NCBI GenBank assembly: GCA_002281535.1 | Contig: NCGD01000018.1 | Span: 1-44,564 of the forward strand | Origin: Sphingomonas sp. 28-63-12 | GTDB taxonomy: Bacteria > Pseudomonadota > Alphaproteobacteria > Sphingomonadales > Sphingomonadaceae | Reading direction: 5' to 3' | Length of the DNA: 44,564 bases | Part shown: in pieces, positions 1 through 8,327 of the stretch | How the letters are laid out: every line of letters starts with the position of its first letter | Position numbering within the stretch: the first letter of the stretch is position 1 | Notes under the pieces: model-generated | The model's database searches: none | Told to the model about the DNA's origin: nothing | What the model saw: the letters and a program-made list of their open reading frames with translations, nothing else | Translations under genes and position numbers: made by a program

Positions 1-17
1 GACGGGGGTTCCCAGGG

Positions 18-290
18 ATGAACAAGCAAGAATTAATCGGGGCGGTCGCAGATGCGTCTGGCCTTACCAAGGGTGATGCAAGCAAGGCTGTCGAAGCCGT
101 ATTTGATTCGATCTCCGGCGCGCTGACCAAGGGTGACGAAGTTCGCCTGGTCGGGTTCGGCACGTTTTCGGTGAGCAAGCGCAAGGCATCGACCGGCCGT
201 AATCCACGTACCGGCGAGCCAATGACGATCAAGGCATCGTCACAGCCGAAGTTCAAGGCCGGCAAGGGCCTAAAGGACTCGGTTAACTGA
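18..290 (+). CDS. hup: DNA-binding protein HU (nucleoid protein)
   Basis: This 90-residue protein has the length and layout of the HU/IHF family, which binds and bends DNA as a dimer in the nucleoid. The N-terminal helices start MNKQELIGAVA. The beta-arm region carries the family signature around residues 45-65, with GFGTFSV followed by the GRNPRTGE DNA-intercalating tip. It has no IHF-specific features and looks like an HU beta-type protein. Only 17 bases precede the ATG, so the promoter and any upstream neighbour (often lon in alphaproteobacteria) lie outside the window. A GC-rich hairpin at 347-368 could end its transcript. Confidence 0.97.
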   Translation: MNKQELIGAVADASGLTKGDASKAVEAVFDSISGALTKGDEVRLVGFGTFSVSKRKASTGRNPRTGEPMTIKASSQPKFKAGKGLKDSVN

Positions 291-346
291 GGTATCTGGC
301 CGGGGCTGGACAAGCTTTGGCCGCATGCTAAAGGCTATGACGATTG

Positions 347-376
347 GGGCGGCGGGGAACTGCCGCCCTTGTCTTT
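347..376 (+). terminator. Hairpin downstream of hup, possible terminator
   Basis: A 7-bp perfect stem GGGCGGC (347-353) pairs with GCCGCCC (362-368) around an 8-nt loop and is followed by TTGTCTTTG. The T tract is interrupted, so this is a moderate candidate for an intrinsic terminator of the hup transcript. It sits between hup and tRNA-Val. Confidence 0.5.
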
Positions 377-406
377 GCTCCAACCTGGCGTTGGACGCGA
401 CGATAC

Positions 407-481
407 GGGCGCGTAGCTCAGTGGTAGAGCACTGTGTTCACACCGCAGGGGTCGCTGGTTCAATCCCAGCCGCGCCCACCA
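407..481 (+). tRNA. tRNA-Val (anticodon CAC)
   Basis: A full cloverleaf can be drawn. The acceptor stem GGGCGCG (407-413) pairs with CGCGCCC (471-477). The D arm is GCTC/GAGC, the anticodon stem CTGTG/CGCAG encloses loop TTCACAC with anticodon CAC at 439-441, and the T arm GCTGG/CCAGC encloses TTCAATC. The discriminator is A478 and the CCA end is encoded at 479-481. CAC reads the valine codon GUG. A terminator-like hairpin follows directly. Confidence 0.96.
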
Positions 482-485
482 TTTC

Positions 486-522
486 AAAGGCCCGCCGGGA
501 CTCATGTTCCAGCGGGCCTTTT
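486..522 (+). terminator. Intrinsic terminator after tRNA-Val
   Basis: AAAGGCCCGC (486-495) is perfectly complementary to GCGGGCCTTT (512-521). The 16-nt loop can itself pair partly, and the hairpin ends in a four-T run (519-522). It starts five bases after the tRNA CCA end, a position typical of a tRNA transcript terminator. Confidence 0.8.
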
Positions 523-578
523 GCTGTTGAGCAGGTGGCCAGCCCGCCGCTCGCTCCCTTCACCAGACGAGGCCGAGC

Positions 579-1874
579 ATGATCTTCCGGACTGTAGCGA
601 TGATCGGTGCGCTGCTCGCTGCGACGCTGGGTGAGCACGCGGGCTGGGCGCAATCACCGCCGCAGACACTGGCCGCGCGATCGATCCTGCTGGTGCCCGA
701 TGCCGTCTTCGATGGTCGCGACGGTGTGGTCCATGAGGGCTGGCGCGTACTCGTCCGGGGCGACCGGATCATGGCGGCAGGACCGGCCATTACCGCCCCC
801 GCCGATGCCGAAATAATTACGCTGCCCGGAACGACGCTCTTGCCCGGACTGATCGACGCGCATGTGCATCTTTTCCTCCATCCCTATAACGAAACCAGCT
901 GGAACGATCAGGTCCTGAAGGAGCCGCTGGCGCTGCGAACACTGCGTGCCGGCGCCAATGCCCGGGTGACGCTGATGGCTGGATTCACGACGGTCCGCGA
1001 TCTCGGCACTGAAGGTGCTGGCTATGCCGATGTCGGGTTGAAGGCAGCAATCGCGCAGGGGATCGTCCTCGGACCACGCGTGCTCGTCGCGACGCGTGCC
1101 CTGGTCGCGACCGGTAGTTATGGTCCCAAGGGCTTCGATCCCGACGTCGATGTCCCGCAGGGCGCCGAAGAGGCGGATGGCGAAGCGTTGGTCACCGCAG
1201 CCCGGCGGCAGATCGGGCGCGGCGCCGATGTCGTCAAACTCTATGCGGATTATCGATGGGGGCCTGGGGAAGACAGTCGCCCGACCTTCTCCATCGCAGA
1301 AATGCGCGCGGTGGTGGAGGCGGCGCACGCCGCCGGCCGCACTGTTGCCGCTCATGCCAGCACGCCTGTAGGGATGCGACGGGCGGTTTTGGCTGGCGTC
1401 GATTCGATCGAACATGGCAATGACGGGACAGCCGAGACCTTTGCATTGATGAAGGCGCGTGACACGGCATTTTGTCCTACCCTGGCCGCCACCGATGCCA
1501 TCGAACATTATCGCGGCTGGAATGGCGCCACGCCTGAGCCAGCGGCGATCATTGCCAAGCGCATCAGCTTCCAACTTGCTCTCAAAGCCGGGGTGCGGTT
1601 TTGCGTTGGGGGCGATACTGGCGTGTTTGCGCATGGCAACAACGTTCGCGAGCTCGAATTAATGGCGGCATGGGGCATGCCAAGGGCCGCCGTGCTGTTG
1701 GCGGCCACGTCGGGCAATGCGGCCGTGCTTGGCCGGAGCGACCAAATTGGCAAGATCGCCGCCGGGATGCTGGCGGACATGATCGCGGTTGCGGGGAATC
1801 CTGAACAGGACATTGCTGCACTGCGCAGTATTATCCTGGTAATGAAGGGCGGCACGATCGTCAAAGATCGATAA
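579..1874 (+). CDS. Exported metal-dependent amidohydrolase (imidazolonepropionase/prolidase-like)
   Basis: This 431-residue protein has a signal peptide (first ~25 residues, ending near GWAQS) and an amidohydrolase-superfamily TIM barrel. The metal ligands are visible: H95-x-H97 in DAHVHLF, a probable bridging lysine K220 in VVKLYADY, H259 in AAHAS, H279 in IEHGND and the catalytic D346 in GGDTGVF. The closest family I recognise is the secreted imidazolonepropionase-like amidohydrolases, many of which are Xaa-Pro or other dipeptidases. The substrate cannot be read from sequence. The ATG is supported by GAGG at 569-572, six bases upstream. It appears monocistronic, with a terminator before it and a 198-bp gap after it. 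Confidence 0.88.
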   Translation: MIFRTVAMIGALLAATLGEHAGWAQSPPQTLAARSILLVPDAVFDGRDGVVHEGWRVLVRGDRIMAAGPAITAPADAEIITLPGTTLLPGLIDAHVHLFLHPYNETSWNDQVLKEPLALRTLRAGANARVTLMAGFTTVRDLGTEGAGYADVGLKAAIAQGIVLGPRVLVATRALVATGSYGPKGFDPDVDVPQGAEEADGEALVTAARRQIGRGADVVKLYADYRWGPGEDSRPTFSIAEMRAVVEAAHAAGRTVAAHASTPVGMRRAVLAGVDSIEHGNDGTAETFALMKARDTAFCPTLAATDAIEHYRGWNGATPEPAAIIAKRISFQLALKAGVRFCVGGDTGVFAHGNNVRELELMAAWGMPRAAVLLAATSGNAAVLGRSDQIGKIAAGMLADMIAVAGNPEQDIAALRSIILVMKGGTIVKDR

Positions 1875-2072
1875 ACCATTGAAGGTAAAGGGCAACCTAA
1901 ATGCAACGACATCTATCTGTCATGTAAAAGTCACTAAATAGTCTCCGAATAGGCATCGGCCAGTCATTTGATCGGCCTACCGCCCGGGTTGAGATCGACA
2001 GGGGGAAATTTCCGAGTCGGTCGGGGCGCCAGCCCATTTCAGCAACCCGGACTCAACCGGATCGGAGATTTT

Positions 2073-3716
2073 ATGGCCAGCTTCAAACGCGTTAGCCTCA
2101 TCCTTTTGACCAGCTGCTCTGCGGCAGCCCTTGCGGGTTGTGACGGCGCAACGAGCGTCGCATCGCCCGGCGCTGGATCGCTGGTGATTAGCGCACCGAC
2201 CCCGACGCCGACGCCAACACCGACCCCGACAACGGCCGCCATCACCGCCGCTCAGTTCGCGGTTGCCGCCAGCGGCGCGCTCGCGGTAACCCCTGATGAG
2301 CAGCTTGCCATCGTTACCGCCGGTTCGAACAACGTCGTCAGCGGCGTCAGCGCACTGAATGGCATTGTGCCGATCGGCGCAGCCGCCACCGCCACGGCAT
2401 TCAATGCAACGACGCTCAACCCGAGCGGTCAGCCGGCGTTCTTCGTCAATGCCAATTTCGTCGGCGCCGTGAACGGCTCGGGCGACACGTCGTTCCAGAA
2501 TTGGACCTGCAACTCGGGTGCTGCCAATTTCGGTTCGGGCAGCGCGCTGTGCGTTGCGCCGCCGGCCGTTGGCACGGGCGGCTCGGCAGCGACCTGCCCC
2601 GCCGGCACCACGGACGACGGGCTGGTATCGACCTTCCGTATCTGTCGCCTGCCGACGCTGATCACCACCAACCTGACGCTGCCGCGCATCCAGGGCGTGG
2701 TTTACCGCTTCCGCGGTCAGACCGAAGTGGGTGTCGACGTCGGGTCGACGGCATCCCCGGCCGTCGGCGCCGCAACCGCGACGCTGACGATCGAGCCCGG
2801 TGTCATTCTGGCCGCCGACTCGAGCGAGCCATCGAACGATCTGTTGCTGGTGAACCGCGGTTCACGCATCCAGGCTGTTGGTACCGCTGCCAACCCGATC
2901 ATCTTCACCTCGCAGCAGAACCTTGCCAACAACGGCGTGTCCGATGCCACGCAGGGCCAGTGGGGCGGCGTGATCCTGCTCGGCCGTGCGCCGACCGGCG
3001 TGTGCCGCACCGGTACCGGCCCGAACGATGCCAACGGATCGAGCACGAGCTGCGAAAATCCGATCGAAGGCGTGACCGGTCGCAACTATGGCGGTGAATT
3101 CCCCAACGATAGCAGCGGCAACTTCCAGTATGTGCAGATCCGCTACACCGGCATTGCCATCAGCGATGGTAATGAGCTGCAGGGCCTGACGCTCGGCGCA
3201 ACCGGTCGCGGGACCGTGATCGATCACGTGCAGAGCCACAACTCGGCCGATGATGGCATCGAAATCTTCGGCGGGACCACTAACGTTGCCTATCTGGCGA
3301 TGACCGGCTGGGACGATGACGGTTTCGATATCGACAATGGCTATCGTGGCCTGGCGCAGTTCCTGATCGCGGCCGAAAAGAGCGGCGGCGCGACCGCCGA
3401 TTCCTTCTCGACCGAGATCGATTCGAACGGCGCCGAGGATCTGCTGCCGCGCACCTGGGCACGCTATGCCAATTTCACCTTCATCCAGAATACCGCCAGC
3501 CAGAACCCGGTCGCCGCGATGCGCATCCGCGGCGGTGCCGATGTGACGATGGTGAACGGCATTGTCCGCGCGCCAGCGGGCGTTGCCTGCATGACGATCG
3601 TCGCCACAGAGACATCGGCGACCGACCGCAGCACGGTGCGGGCAGCGAACACCACGTTGCAGGATCAAGGCCCGCCGGTATTCAACTCGGTCTATTTCGA
3701 TTGCCAGGGCCGGTAA
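2073..3716 (+). CDS. Outer-membrane lipoprotein with Pro-Thr linker and beta-helix-like domain, partner of the TonB receptor
   Basis: The ATG at 2073 (GGAGA at 2064-2068) starts a 547-residue protein with a lipoprotein signal peptide. The lipobox LAGC makes Cys23 the lipidated residue. Residues 42-53 are six Pro-Thr dipeptides, a flexible stalk. The body is rich in short Gly/Asn/Asp-containing strands such as DDGIEIFGG and GWDDDGFDIDNG, suggesting a right-handed parallel beta-helix. Several cysteines between about residues 145 and 200 may form disulfides. An upstream in-frame start at 1968 exists but would bury the signal peptide. It lies 98 bp before a TonB-dependent receptor, so a surface ligand-binding role alongside it is inferred. 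The ligand is unknown, and I know no characterised relative. Confidence 0.8.
   Translation: MASFKRVSLILLTSCSAAALAGCDGATSVASPGAGSLVISAPTPTPTPTPTPTTAAITAAQFAVAASGALAVTPDEQLAIVTAGSNNVVSGVSALNGIVPIGAAATATAFNATTLNPSGQPAFFVNANFVGAVNGSGDTSFQNWTCNSGAANFGSGSALCVAPPAVGTGGSAATCPAGTTDDGLVSTFRICRLPTLITTNLTLPRIQGVVYRFRGQTEVGVDVGSTASPAVGAATATLTIEPGVILAADSSEPSNDLLLVNRGSRIQAVGTAANPIIFTSQQNLANNGVSDATQGQWGGVILLGRAPTGVCRTGTGPNDANGSSTSCENPIEGVTGRNYGGEFPNDSSGNFQYVQIRYTGIAISDGNELQGLTLGATGRGTVIDHVQSHNSADDGIEIFGGTTNVAYLAMTGWDDDGFDIDNGYRGLAQFLIAAEKSGGATADSFSTEIDSNGAEDLLPRTWARYANFTFIQNTASQNPVAAMRIRGGADVTMVNGIVRAPAGVACMTIVATETSATDRSTVRAANTTLQDQGPPVFNSVYFDCQGR
2196..2231 (+). repeat. Six-copy hexanucleotide repeat (CCNACN) encoding Pro-Thr
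   Basis: Six in-frame copies of CCNACN (mostly CCGACC/CCGACG) encode six Pro-Thr pairs at residues 42-53 of the lipoprotein. A change in copy number would alter stalk length by two residues without shifting the frame. Confidence 0.9.
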
Positions 3717-3748
3717 GCGTTTTTGACCGGCGAACTTGTTCGCATGAC

Positions 3749-3780
3749 ATGCTGGGGTGGCCGCCGCGCCATCCCAGCAT
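3749..3780 (+). terminator. Hairpin between lipoprotein and TonB receptor genes (attenuator or terminator)
   Basis: ATGCTGGGGTGG (3749-3760) pairs with CCATCCCAGCAT (3769-3780), twelve pairs with one G-U, around the loop CCGCCGCG. No T run follows (TTGCCC), so it is more likely an mRNA-stabilising or attenuating stem separating lipoprotein from receptor expression than a strong intrinsic terminator. Confidence 0.6.
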
Positions 3781-3814
3781 TTGCCCTACCGAAACTTGAT
3801 TGGGATATTCGGCC

Positions 3815-6559
3815 ATGAGAGAGCGCTTCGCCCTTGGTACGCTACTGCTTCTAACAACTCAGCTGGTTGCGCCTGCTGCGCTGGCACAATCCAGCGCGCC
3901 GCAAACGCCGCCGCCGGCCACTCCGTTGCCCGCCGATCCGGCGCCGACCGAGGAGGAGCAGGTTGAGGTTTCGTCGCCCGGTTTCAATGCATCCAGTGCC
4001 GACGACATCGTCGTCGTCGGCCGCAATATCCCGAACACCGTGCGGGCCACGCCCCAGGTGCTTTCGGTCTTGTCGGAAGCCGATATCGCTCGGACGGGCG
4101 AAGGCGACATTGCCGGCGCACTCTCGCATGTCGCTGGCCTCAGCGTTGTCGGCAACGGCTTTGTCTATGTCCGTGGCCTTGGCGATCGCTATTCATCGGC
4201 GCTGCTGAACGGTTCGCCTTTGCCGTCGCCCGAGCCGTTGCGCCGATCAGTGCCGCTTGACATTTTTCCTACCTCAATCGTTGGCTCCGCGCTGATCCAG
4301 AAGAGCTATTCGGCCAATTATTCGGGCGAATTCGGCGGCGGTGTCGTCAATTTAACGACCAAGGCCGTGCCGAAGGAGAGCTTCCTCGAGGTTGGCGGCA
4401 GCGTTGGCTATGATTCGGTGTCGACCGCGCAATTTGGCTATGTGTATGACGGCGGCAGCCGTGACGTGTTCGGCTATGACGACGGCACGCGTGCCATCCC
4501 CGATTTCATCCGCGCGGCGGCGGCCGGCGGCACGGGTCTGATCCCGTCGGCCCAGGTGGCGCAGCTTGCCGGGGCGCAGACATCGTTGCTGCAGAGCAAT
4601 ACCAACATTCCGGTCAACTATTCGGGCGACGTCAATTTCGGCCATTCGTTCGATGTTGGATCGACCAGAATTGGCTTTGTTGGATCAGCGAGCTGGGGCA
4701 ATAATTTCCGCACGCGTGACATCACGCAGCAGGATGCCGTGGAATTGACGGGCAATGTCCGCAACGATTTCCGCACGGTCATTACTGACAATCGCGTGGT
4801 CGTGAACGCCTTGCTTGGCCTCGGCTTGGAATTTGGCGCCCACAAGCTGCGGTTCACCAACATCTATATCCATGATACCGACAAGCAGGCCCGGGGATCG
4901 GCCGCGACGGTTTACACCAACAGCAGCGGCCAGCCGCGCTTTACGCAGAATACGTCTTGGTTTGAGCGGCAGCTGTTCGAGACGCAGGGCGTCGGCGAAT
5001 TCAAGTTCGGCGACCTTTCGATCGATCTGCGCGGGGCCTATGCCAATTCAAAGCGCGTTTCGCCCTACGAACGGCAGTTCGATTATCTGTTCAACCCGAA
5101 TGCCGGTTTCGATGCGACTGGCAACCGGATTGGTGCCTTCCAGTCGGTCAACGCCTTTGGCCCGTTTGCGACGGTGACGTTCAGCGAGCTGAACGAAAAT
5201 CTCTATAGCGGCCAGGCCGATGCCTCTTACAAATTGCCCTTCGATCGCCCGACGACGATTTCCGCGGGCTATTATTACAGCGATGCGCAGCGCTATTCGT
5301 CACGCCTGCCTTTCGTTTACCAGACAAGTGCTGGTGCCGGCACCTCTATCCCGGCGCCGTACAACTTCTTCCGGCCCGATTATCTGCTGTCGGAAGACGT
5401 TATCAACAATGCCTGCCCGACTGTGGCCGACGGCGTTGGCCCCGGTTGCGTCCGACTCCGCTTTCAAACGGCCGGTGCCGGTTCCACCGCCTATGATGCC
5501 AGCTTGCGGGTCAATGCCGGCTATATCCAGGGTGAAGCCGAATTTCTTGATGGCCTGCGCGCCATTGCCGGTGTTCGCTATGAAACCGCCGACGAGCGGG
5601 TGACGCCGAGCGATGGCGTCCTGTCGACGCGCCTGAACAATGATTACTGGCTGCCGGCAGTAACCGTGACGTGGAATTTCCGCCAGGATATGCAACTGCG
5701 CGGCAACTTCTCCGAAACCATTGCCCGGCCGCAGTTCCGCGAACTGGCAGCGCAGCAATATCAGGATTTCGAGAGCGATCGCCTCTATTTCGGCAATCCG
5801 GCGCTGCAGGATTCGAAGCTCTACAATTACGAGCTGCGCTATGAATGGTTTTATGCCCGTGAACAGCGCATCACCGTTTCAGGCTTCTTCAAGACAATCG
5901 ACAAGCCGATCGAGCAGGTCGGTTTCCGGCCCACTCCCGATGCGCGGCTGCAGACCGGTTTTTCCTATGTGCCAAGCGCCAAACTCTACGGCGTCGAATC
6001 TGAAGTGGTCAAATATGTCGGGCTCGATTTCCTCGATTCAGCTTTCTTTGCGACCCGGCGGCTGGTGCTGATTGCGAATTATACCTGGACGAAATCGTCG
6101 ATCAACGCGGATAACAGCCTGGTGCCCGATGTTGGCGCCGGTGTCGGCGTCGTCCGGCTGCGGCCGGCGTCGGAACTGTTTCGCGACGGCGCGGCCCTGA
6201 CGGGCCAGTCGGACCATCTGGTCAACGTCCAGGTCGGGATTGAGGACAAGGCATCGCTTTCACAGCTTACCTTCCTGGTCAATTATGCCAGCAAGCGCAT
6301 CACCAATCGCGGCCCTGGTGATCTAAGCGGCGTTGGCTTTCTGCCCGATATCGTCGAATATCCCGGCGTTCGGTTCGACGTCATCGCGCGGCAAGGCGTG
6401 AAAATCGGACCTGCCCAGTTCGAGATCAAGCTTGAGGGGCGCAACCTGACGGGGACCGGTTACCGGGAATCCCAGACCTTCGCCAATGGTACCGAGGTGT
6501 TCATCAACCGCAATCGGGTTGGCCGCACCGTATCGCTGGGGATCACAGCCAAGCTGTGA
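3815..6559 (+). CDS. TonB-dependent outer-membrane receptor
   Basis: From the ATG at 3815 the protein has 914 residues. A signal peptide ends near ALAQS, a Pro/Glu-rich segment follows, and then comes a plug domain of the TonB-dependent family. The plug shows an SVLSEADIARTGEGDIAGAL-type opening, VYVRGLGDRYSS, and the Gly-rich EFGGGVVNL end of the plug. The remaining ~700 residues are alternating aromatic strands of a 22-strand barrel ending in SLGITAKL. These receptors import bound ligands using TonB-ExbBD energy. An upstream TTG at 3800 would add five residues and has no better ribosome site. The preceding lipoprotein gene is the obvious functional partner. The ligand cannot be told from sequence. 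A terminator follows at 6585. Confidence 0.94.
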   Translation: MRERFALGTLLLLTTQLVAPAALAQSSAPQTPPPATPLPADPAPTEEEQVEVSSPGFNASSADDIVVVGRNIPNTVRATPQVLSVLSEADIARTGEGDIAGALSHVAGLSVVGNGFVYVRGLGDRYSSALLNGSPLPSPEPLRRSVPLDIFPTSIVGSALIQKSYSANYSGEFGGGVVNLTTKAVPKESFLEVGGSVGYDSVSTAQFGYVYDGGSRDVFGYDDGTRAIPDFIRAAAAGGTGLIPSAQVAQLAGAQTSLLQSNTNIPVNYSGDVNFGHSFDVGSTRIGFVGSASWGNNFRTRDITQQDAVELTGNVRNDFRTVITDNRVVVNALLGLGLEFGAHKLRFTNIYIHDTDKQARGSAATVYTNSSGQPRFTQNTSWFERQLFETQGVGEFKFGDLSIDLRGAYANSKRVSPYERQFDYLFNPNAGFDATGNRIGAFQSVNAFGPFATVTFSELNENLYSGQADASYKLPFDRPTTISAGYYYSDAQRYSSRLPFVYQTSAGAGTSIPAPYNFFRPDYLLSEDVINNACPTVADGVGPGCVRLRFQTAGAGSTAYDASLRVNAGYIQGEAEFLDGLRAIAGVRYETADERVTPSDGVLSTRLNNDYWLPAVTVTWNFRQDMQLRGNFSETIARPQFRELAAQQYQDFESDRLYFGNPALQDSKLYNYELRYEWFYAREQRITVSGFFKTIDKPIEQVGFRPTPDARLQTGFSYVPSAKLYGVESEVVKYVGLDFLDSAFFATRRLVLIANYTWTKSSINADNSLVPDVGAGVGVVRLRPASELFRDGAALTGQSDHLVNVQVGIEDKASLSQLTFLVNYASKRITNRGPGDLSGVGFLPDIVEYPGVRFDVIARQGVKIGPAQFEIKLEGRNLTGTGYRESQTFANGTEVFINRNRVGRTVSLGITAKL

Positions 6560-6584
6560 CGACTGAACGGATTTATCTGAACAA

Positions 6585-6615
6585 CCCCGGCGGTTCATCC
6601 CGCCGGGGCTTTTTT
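6585..6615 (+). terminator. Intrinsic terminator after the TonB receptor gene
   Basis: CCCCGGCGG (6585-6593) pairs perfectly with CCGCCGGGG (6600-6608) over a six-base loop, then C and six T residues (6610-6615). This is a textbook rho-independent terminator. It lies between two convergent genes, ending the receptor transcript before the 2OG oxygenase stop at 6643. Confidence 0.92.
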
Positions 6616-6642
6616 ATTCCTCGTGCCGACCGTGCTGGACGA

Positions 6643-7398
6643 TCAGCCCCAGGGACGCTCTCGAAACCATTTGGTCAGTACATATTTGGTCCCGGCGCGA
6701 ACCTTCATGCCCTGATGGATCGTCGCTGCATTGGGGGTGCCGTCCAGCCGCCGGTTATCCCACATCAGCAGCTTGCCGGTTTCTGGTTTGATGATCTTGT
6801 CGATTGTTTTGAAGCGCGTCGCGCCGCCAGCCAGTGGCTCGTTCAGATAGATCATCGCGGTCCAGGTGCGCTGGCCGGCGACACGGCAAAAGCGATCATA
6901 GTCGACGCCGAGCGGCTCGAAATAATCGGTATGCGCCTTGAACTCCTGCCCGATGGCATAACGCTGACCCTGCAGCGGCTCGCCATAGGCAGGATCAATC
7001 GACATCAAGGCACACAGCCGGCTATCCACTTCAATGGCGAGCGGTTCGTCGAAACCGAAATCGCAGGTTTCGCTGGTGCGGAAGCCGGCATCGCCATTGG
7101 GATCGGAGATTGTCGACGGCCGGCGCTGGGCATCTATCCGATCGATCAGTTGCGCACACAACGCAGCGCTCAGAAAATCACGCTTGAGGAACAGGGTCAG
7201 TTTAGGGCTGGGGACTTTTTGGATGCCGGGTTGTTGGCCAAGGCGGGCAATGACGGGGCCAGCGGGATGGCCGGACCCCGCGGGTGTCGAGTCGGTCATG
7301 GTCGCAAGGAAGTTGGGCATGTCCATACTTTGCCAAAGGCAAGCGTCGCTTTCCAGCCCCTGTCGGCCCGCAAACTGACGAGGGACCATACAAGGCAA
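6643..7398 (-). CDS. 2-oxoglutarate/Fe(II) oxygenase, prolyl-4-hydroxylase-like
   Basis: The longest reading frame has 251 residues and carries the full facial triad of the Fe(II)/2OG dioxygenases. H156 and D158 are in AHTDYF, H228 is in TIHQG, and K238, ten residues later, would bind 2-oxoglutarate. Spacing and flanking sequence (AIGQEFKAHTDYFEP, WTAMIYLNEP, GGATRF) match the bacterial P4Hc domain, which hydroxylates proline or other side chains in peptides. The start is uncertain. TTG at 7398 has AAGGA five bases upstream, while ATGs at 7389, 7326, 7320 or 7299 are also possible and the conserved core begins only near residue 60. It is divergent from gspC with about 80 bp between. No signal peptide is evident, so it is probably cytoplasmic. 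Confidence 0.87.
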   Translation of the reverse strand: MPCMVPRQFAGRQGLESDACLWQSMDMPNFLATMTDSTPAGSGHPAGPVIARLGQQPGIQKVPSPKLTLFLKRDFLSAALCAQLIDRIDAQRRPSTISDPNGDAGFRTSETCDFGFDEPLAIEVDSRLCALMSIDPAYGEPLQGQRYAIGQEFKAHTDYFEPLGVDYDRFCRVAGQRTWTAMIYLNEPLAGGATRFKTIDKIIKPETGKLLMWDNRRLDGTPNAATIHQGMKVRAGTKYVLTKWFRERPWG

Positions 7399-7481
7399 GA
7401 CTGTCCTTTATAGTACATGATATTGACGCCTAAGTGTAACAAAGCCCGCCTAGCACGGTGGGCGCGGGGAGAATCGAGCGG

Positions 7482-8327
7482 ATGCGGCTGGAAATTGATG
7501 CACGAGCGCGCCGGCTGCTGGCGCTGCTCCCGCACAAGAGCGTTTACACCATTCTCGAGCTGCTCCTGCTGGCGGTGCTGGCGGTGCAACTTGCCCGGCT
7601 GGTCTGGACGATCGTGACGCCGGTCAGCCCGGTGGGCAATTGGCGCACGGCTTCTGCCGGCTTTGCCGGATCGCCGGCGGAGATATTGCGGGGGTTCGAT
7701 CCGTTTTTTCGGCTCGAAACAGCGACGGCATCGTCGGGGAGGGCTGTCGTGACGCCGTTGTCGCTGGTGTTGTTCGGGACGCGGCTGGACGAAGCATCGG
7801 GACGCGGCTCGGCGATCATCGCCACACCGGATGATGTTCAGGCCAGTTTCTCGGTAGGGGCCGAAGTGATGCCGGGGGTAATTCTGAAATCCGTGTCTTT
7901 CGATCACGTGACGCTGACGAGAAACGGCGTCGATGAGGATTTGTTTATCGATCAATCGGGCAGCGCAGCACCGGCCACGGTTCCTGGCCAGGACTCAAGC
8001 AGTGTGCTGAGTGCATCGCCATCAATGGCGACCAGCGCGCAACCTATTACAATCAGTCGGTTACGGTCCGAGATTGGTTTTATTCCGCGGATCGATGCCG
8101 GTAAGGTTTCCGGGCTGTTCGTCCGGTCGCAGGGGTCTGGCACTATATTCAGGCAAGTCGGGTTGAAAGAGGGGGATATCGTGACGCAATTGGGTGGCCG
8201 GCCGGTAAATGGTTCGGGCGATGTAGAGGCGCTGCTCGGCCAGTTCGCCAAGGGCGGAACCCTTTCGGTGACGGTCGAACGTGGTGCCGAAGTCCTGCCG
8301 CTGACGATTACGCTGGTCGGCCAGTGA
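7482..8327 (+). CDS. gspC: Type II secretion protein GspC
   Basis: The ATG at 7482 follows GGGGAGA at 7466-7472. The 281-residue product has the GspC plan: a short cytoplasmic start, one membrane helix (about residues 22-42, LLLLAVLAVQLARLVWTIV), a periplasmic homology region (about 55-160) that contacts the secretin, and a C-terminal PDZ domain (about 195-280) with GLKEGDIVTQLGGRPV. GspC links the inner-membrane platform to GspD. It is the first gene of the operon, and its TGA overlaps the GTG of gspD. A GTG at 7458 would add eight residues and is less likely. Confidence 0.93.
   Translation: MRLEIDARARRLLALLPHKSVYTILELLLLAVLAVQLARLVWTIVTPVSPVGNWRTASAGFAGSPAEILRGFDPFFRLETATASSGRAVVTPLSLVLFGTRLDEASGRGSAIIATPDDVQASFSVGAEVMPGVILKSVSFDHVTLTRNGVDEDLFIDQSGSAAPATVPGQDSSSVLSASPSMATSAQPITISRLRSEIGFIPRIDAGKVSGLFVRSQGSGTIFRQVGLKEGDIVTQLGGRPVNGSGDVEALLGQFAKGGTLSVTVERGAEVLPLTITLVGQ

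Noticed and set aside
325-653. Short frames crossing tRNA-Val on both strands
   Set aside because: They run through a complete tRNA and its terminator, so coding is not credible.
654-1634. 326-residue frame on the minus strand
   Set aside because: It lies wholly antisense to the amidohydrolase, whose metal ligands are all intact, and shows no domain or signal sequence. It is a high-GC shadow.
2862-3668. 268-residue minus-strand frame
   Set aside because: Antisense to the lipoprotein gene, His/Asp/Gly-rich without any motif; a codon-bias shadow.
6556-7413. 285-residue plus-strand frame over the 2OG oxygenase
   Set aside because: It begins inside the receptor stop, reads through a strong terminator and is antisense to an enzyme with a complete active site.
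7423-7455. TTGACG as the -35 of a gspC promoter
   Set aside because: No acceptable -10 lies 16-18 bases downstream; the nearest TAG-containing hexamer is about 20 bases away.
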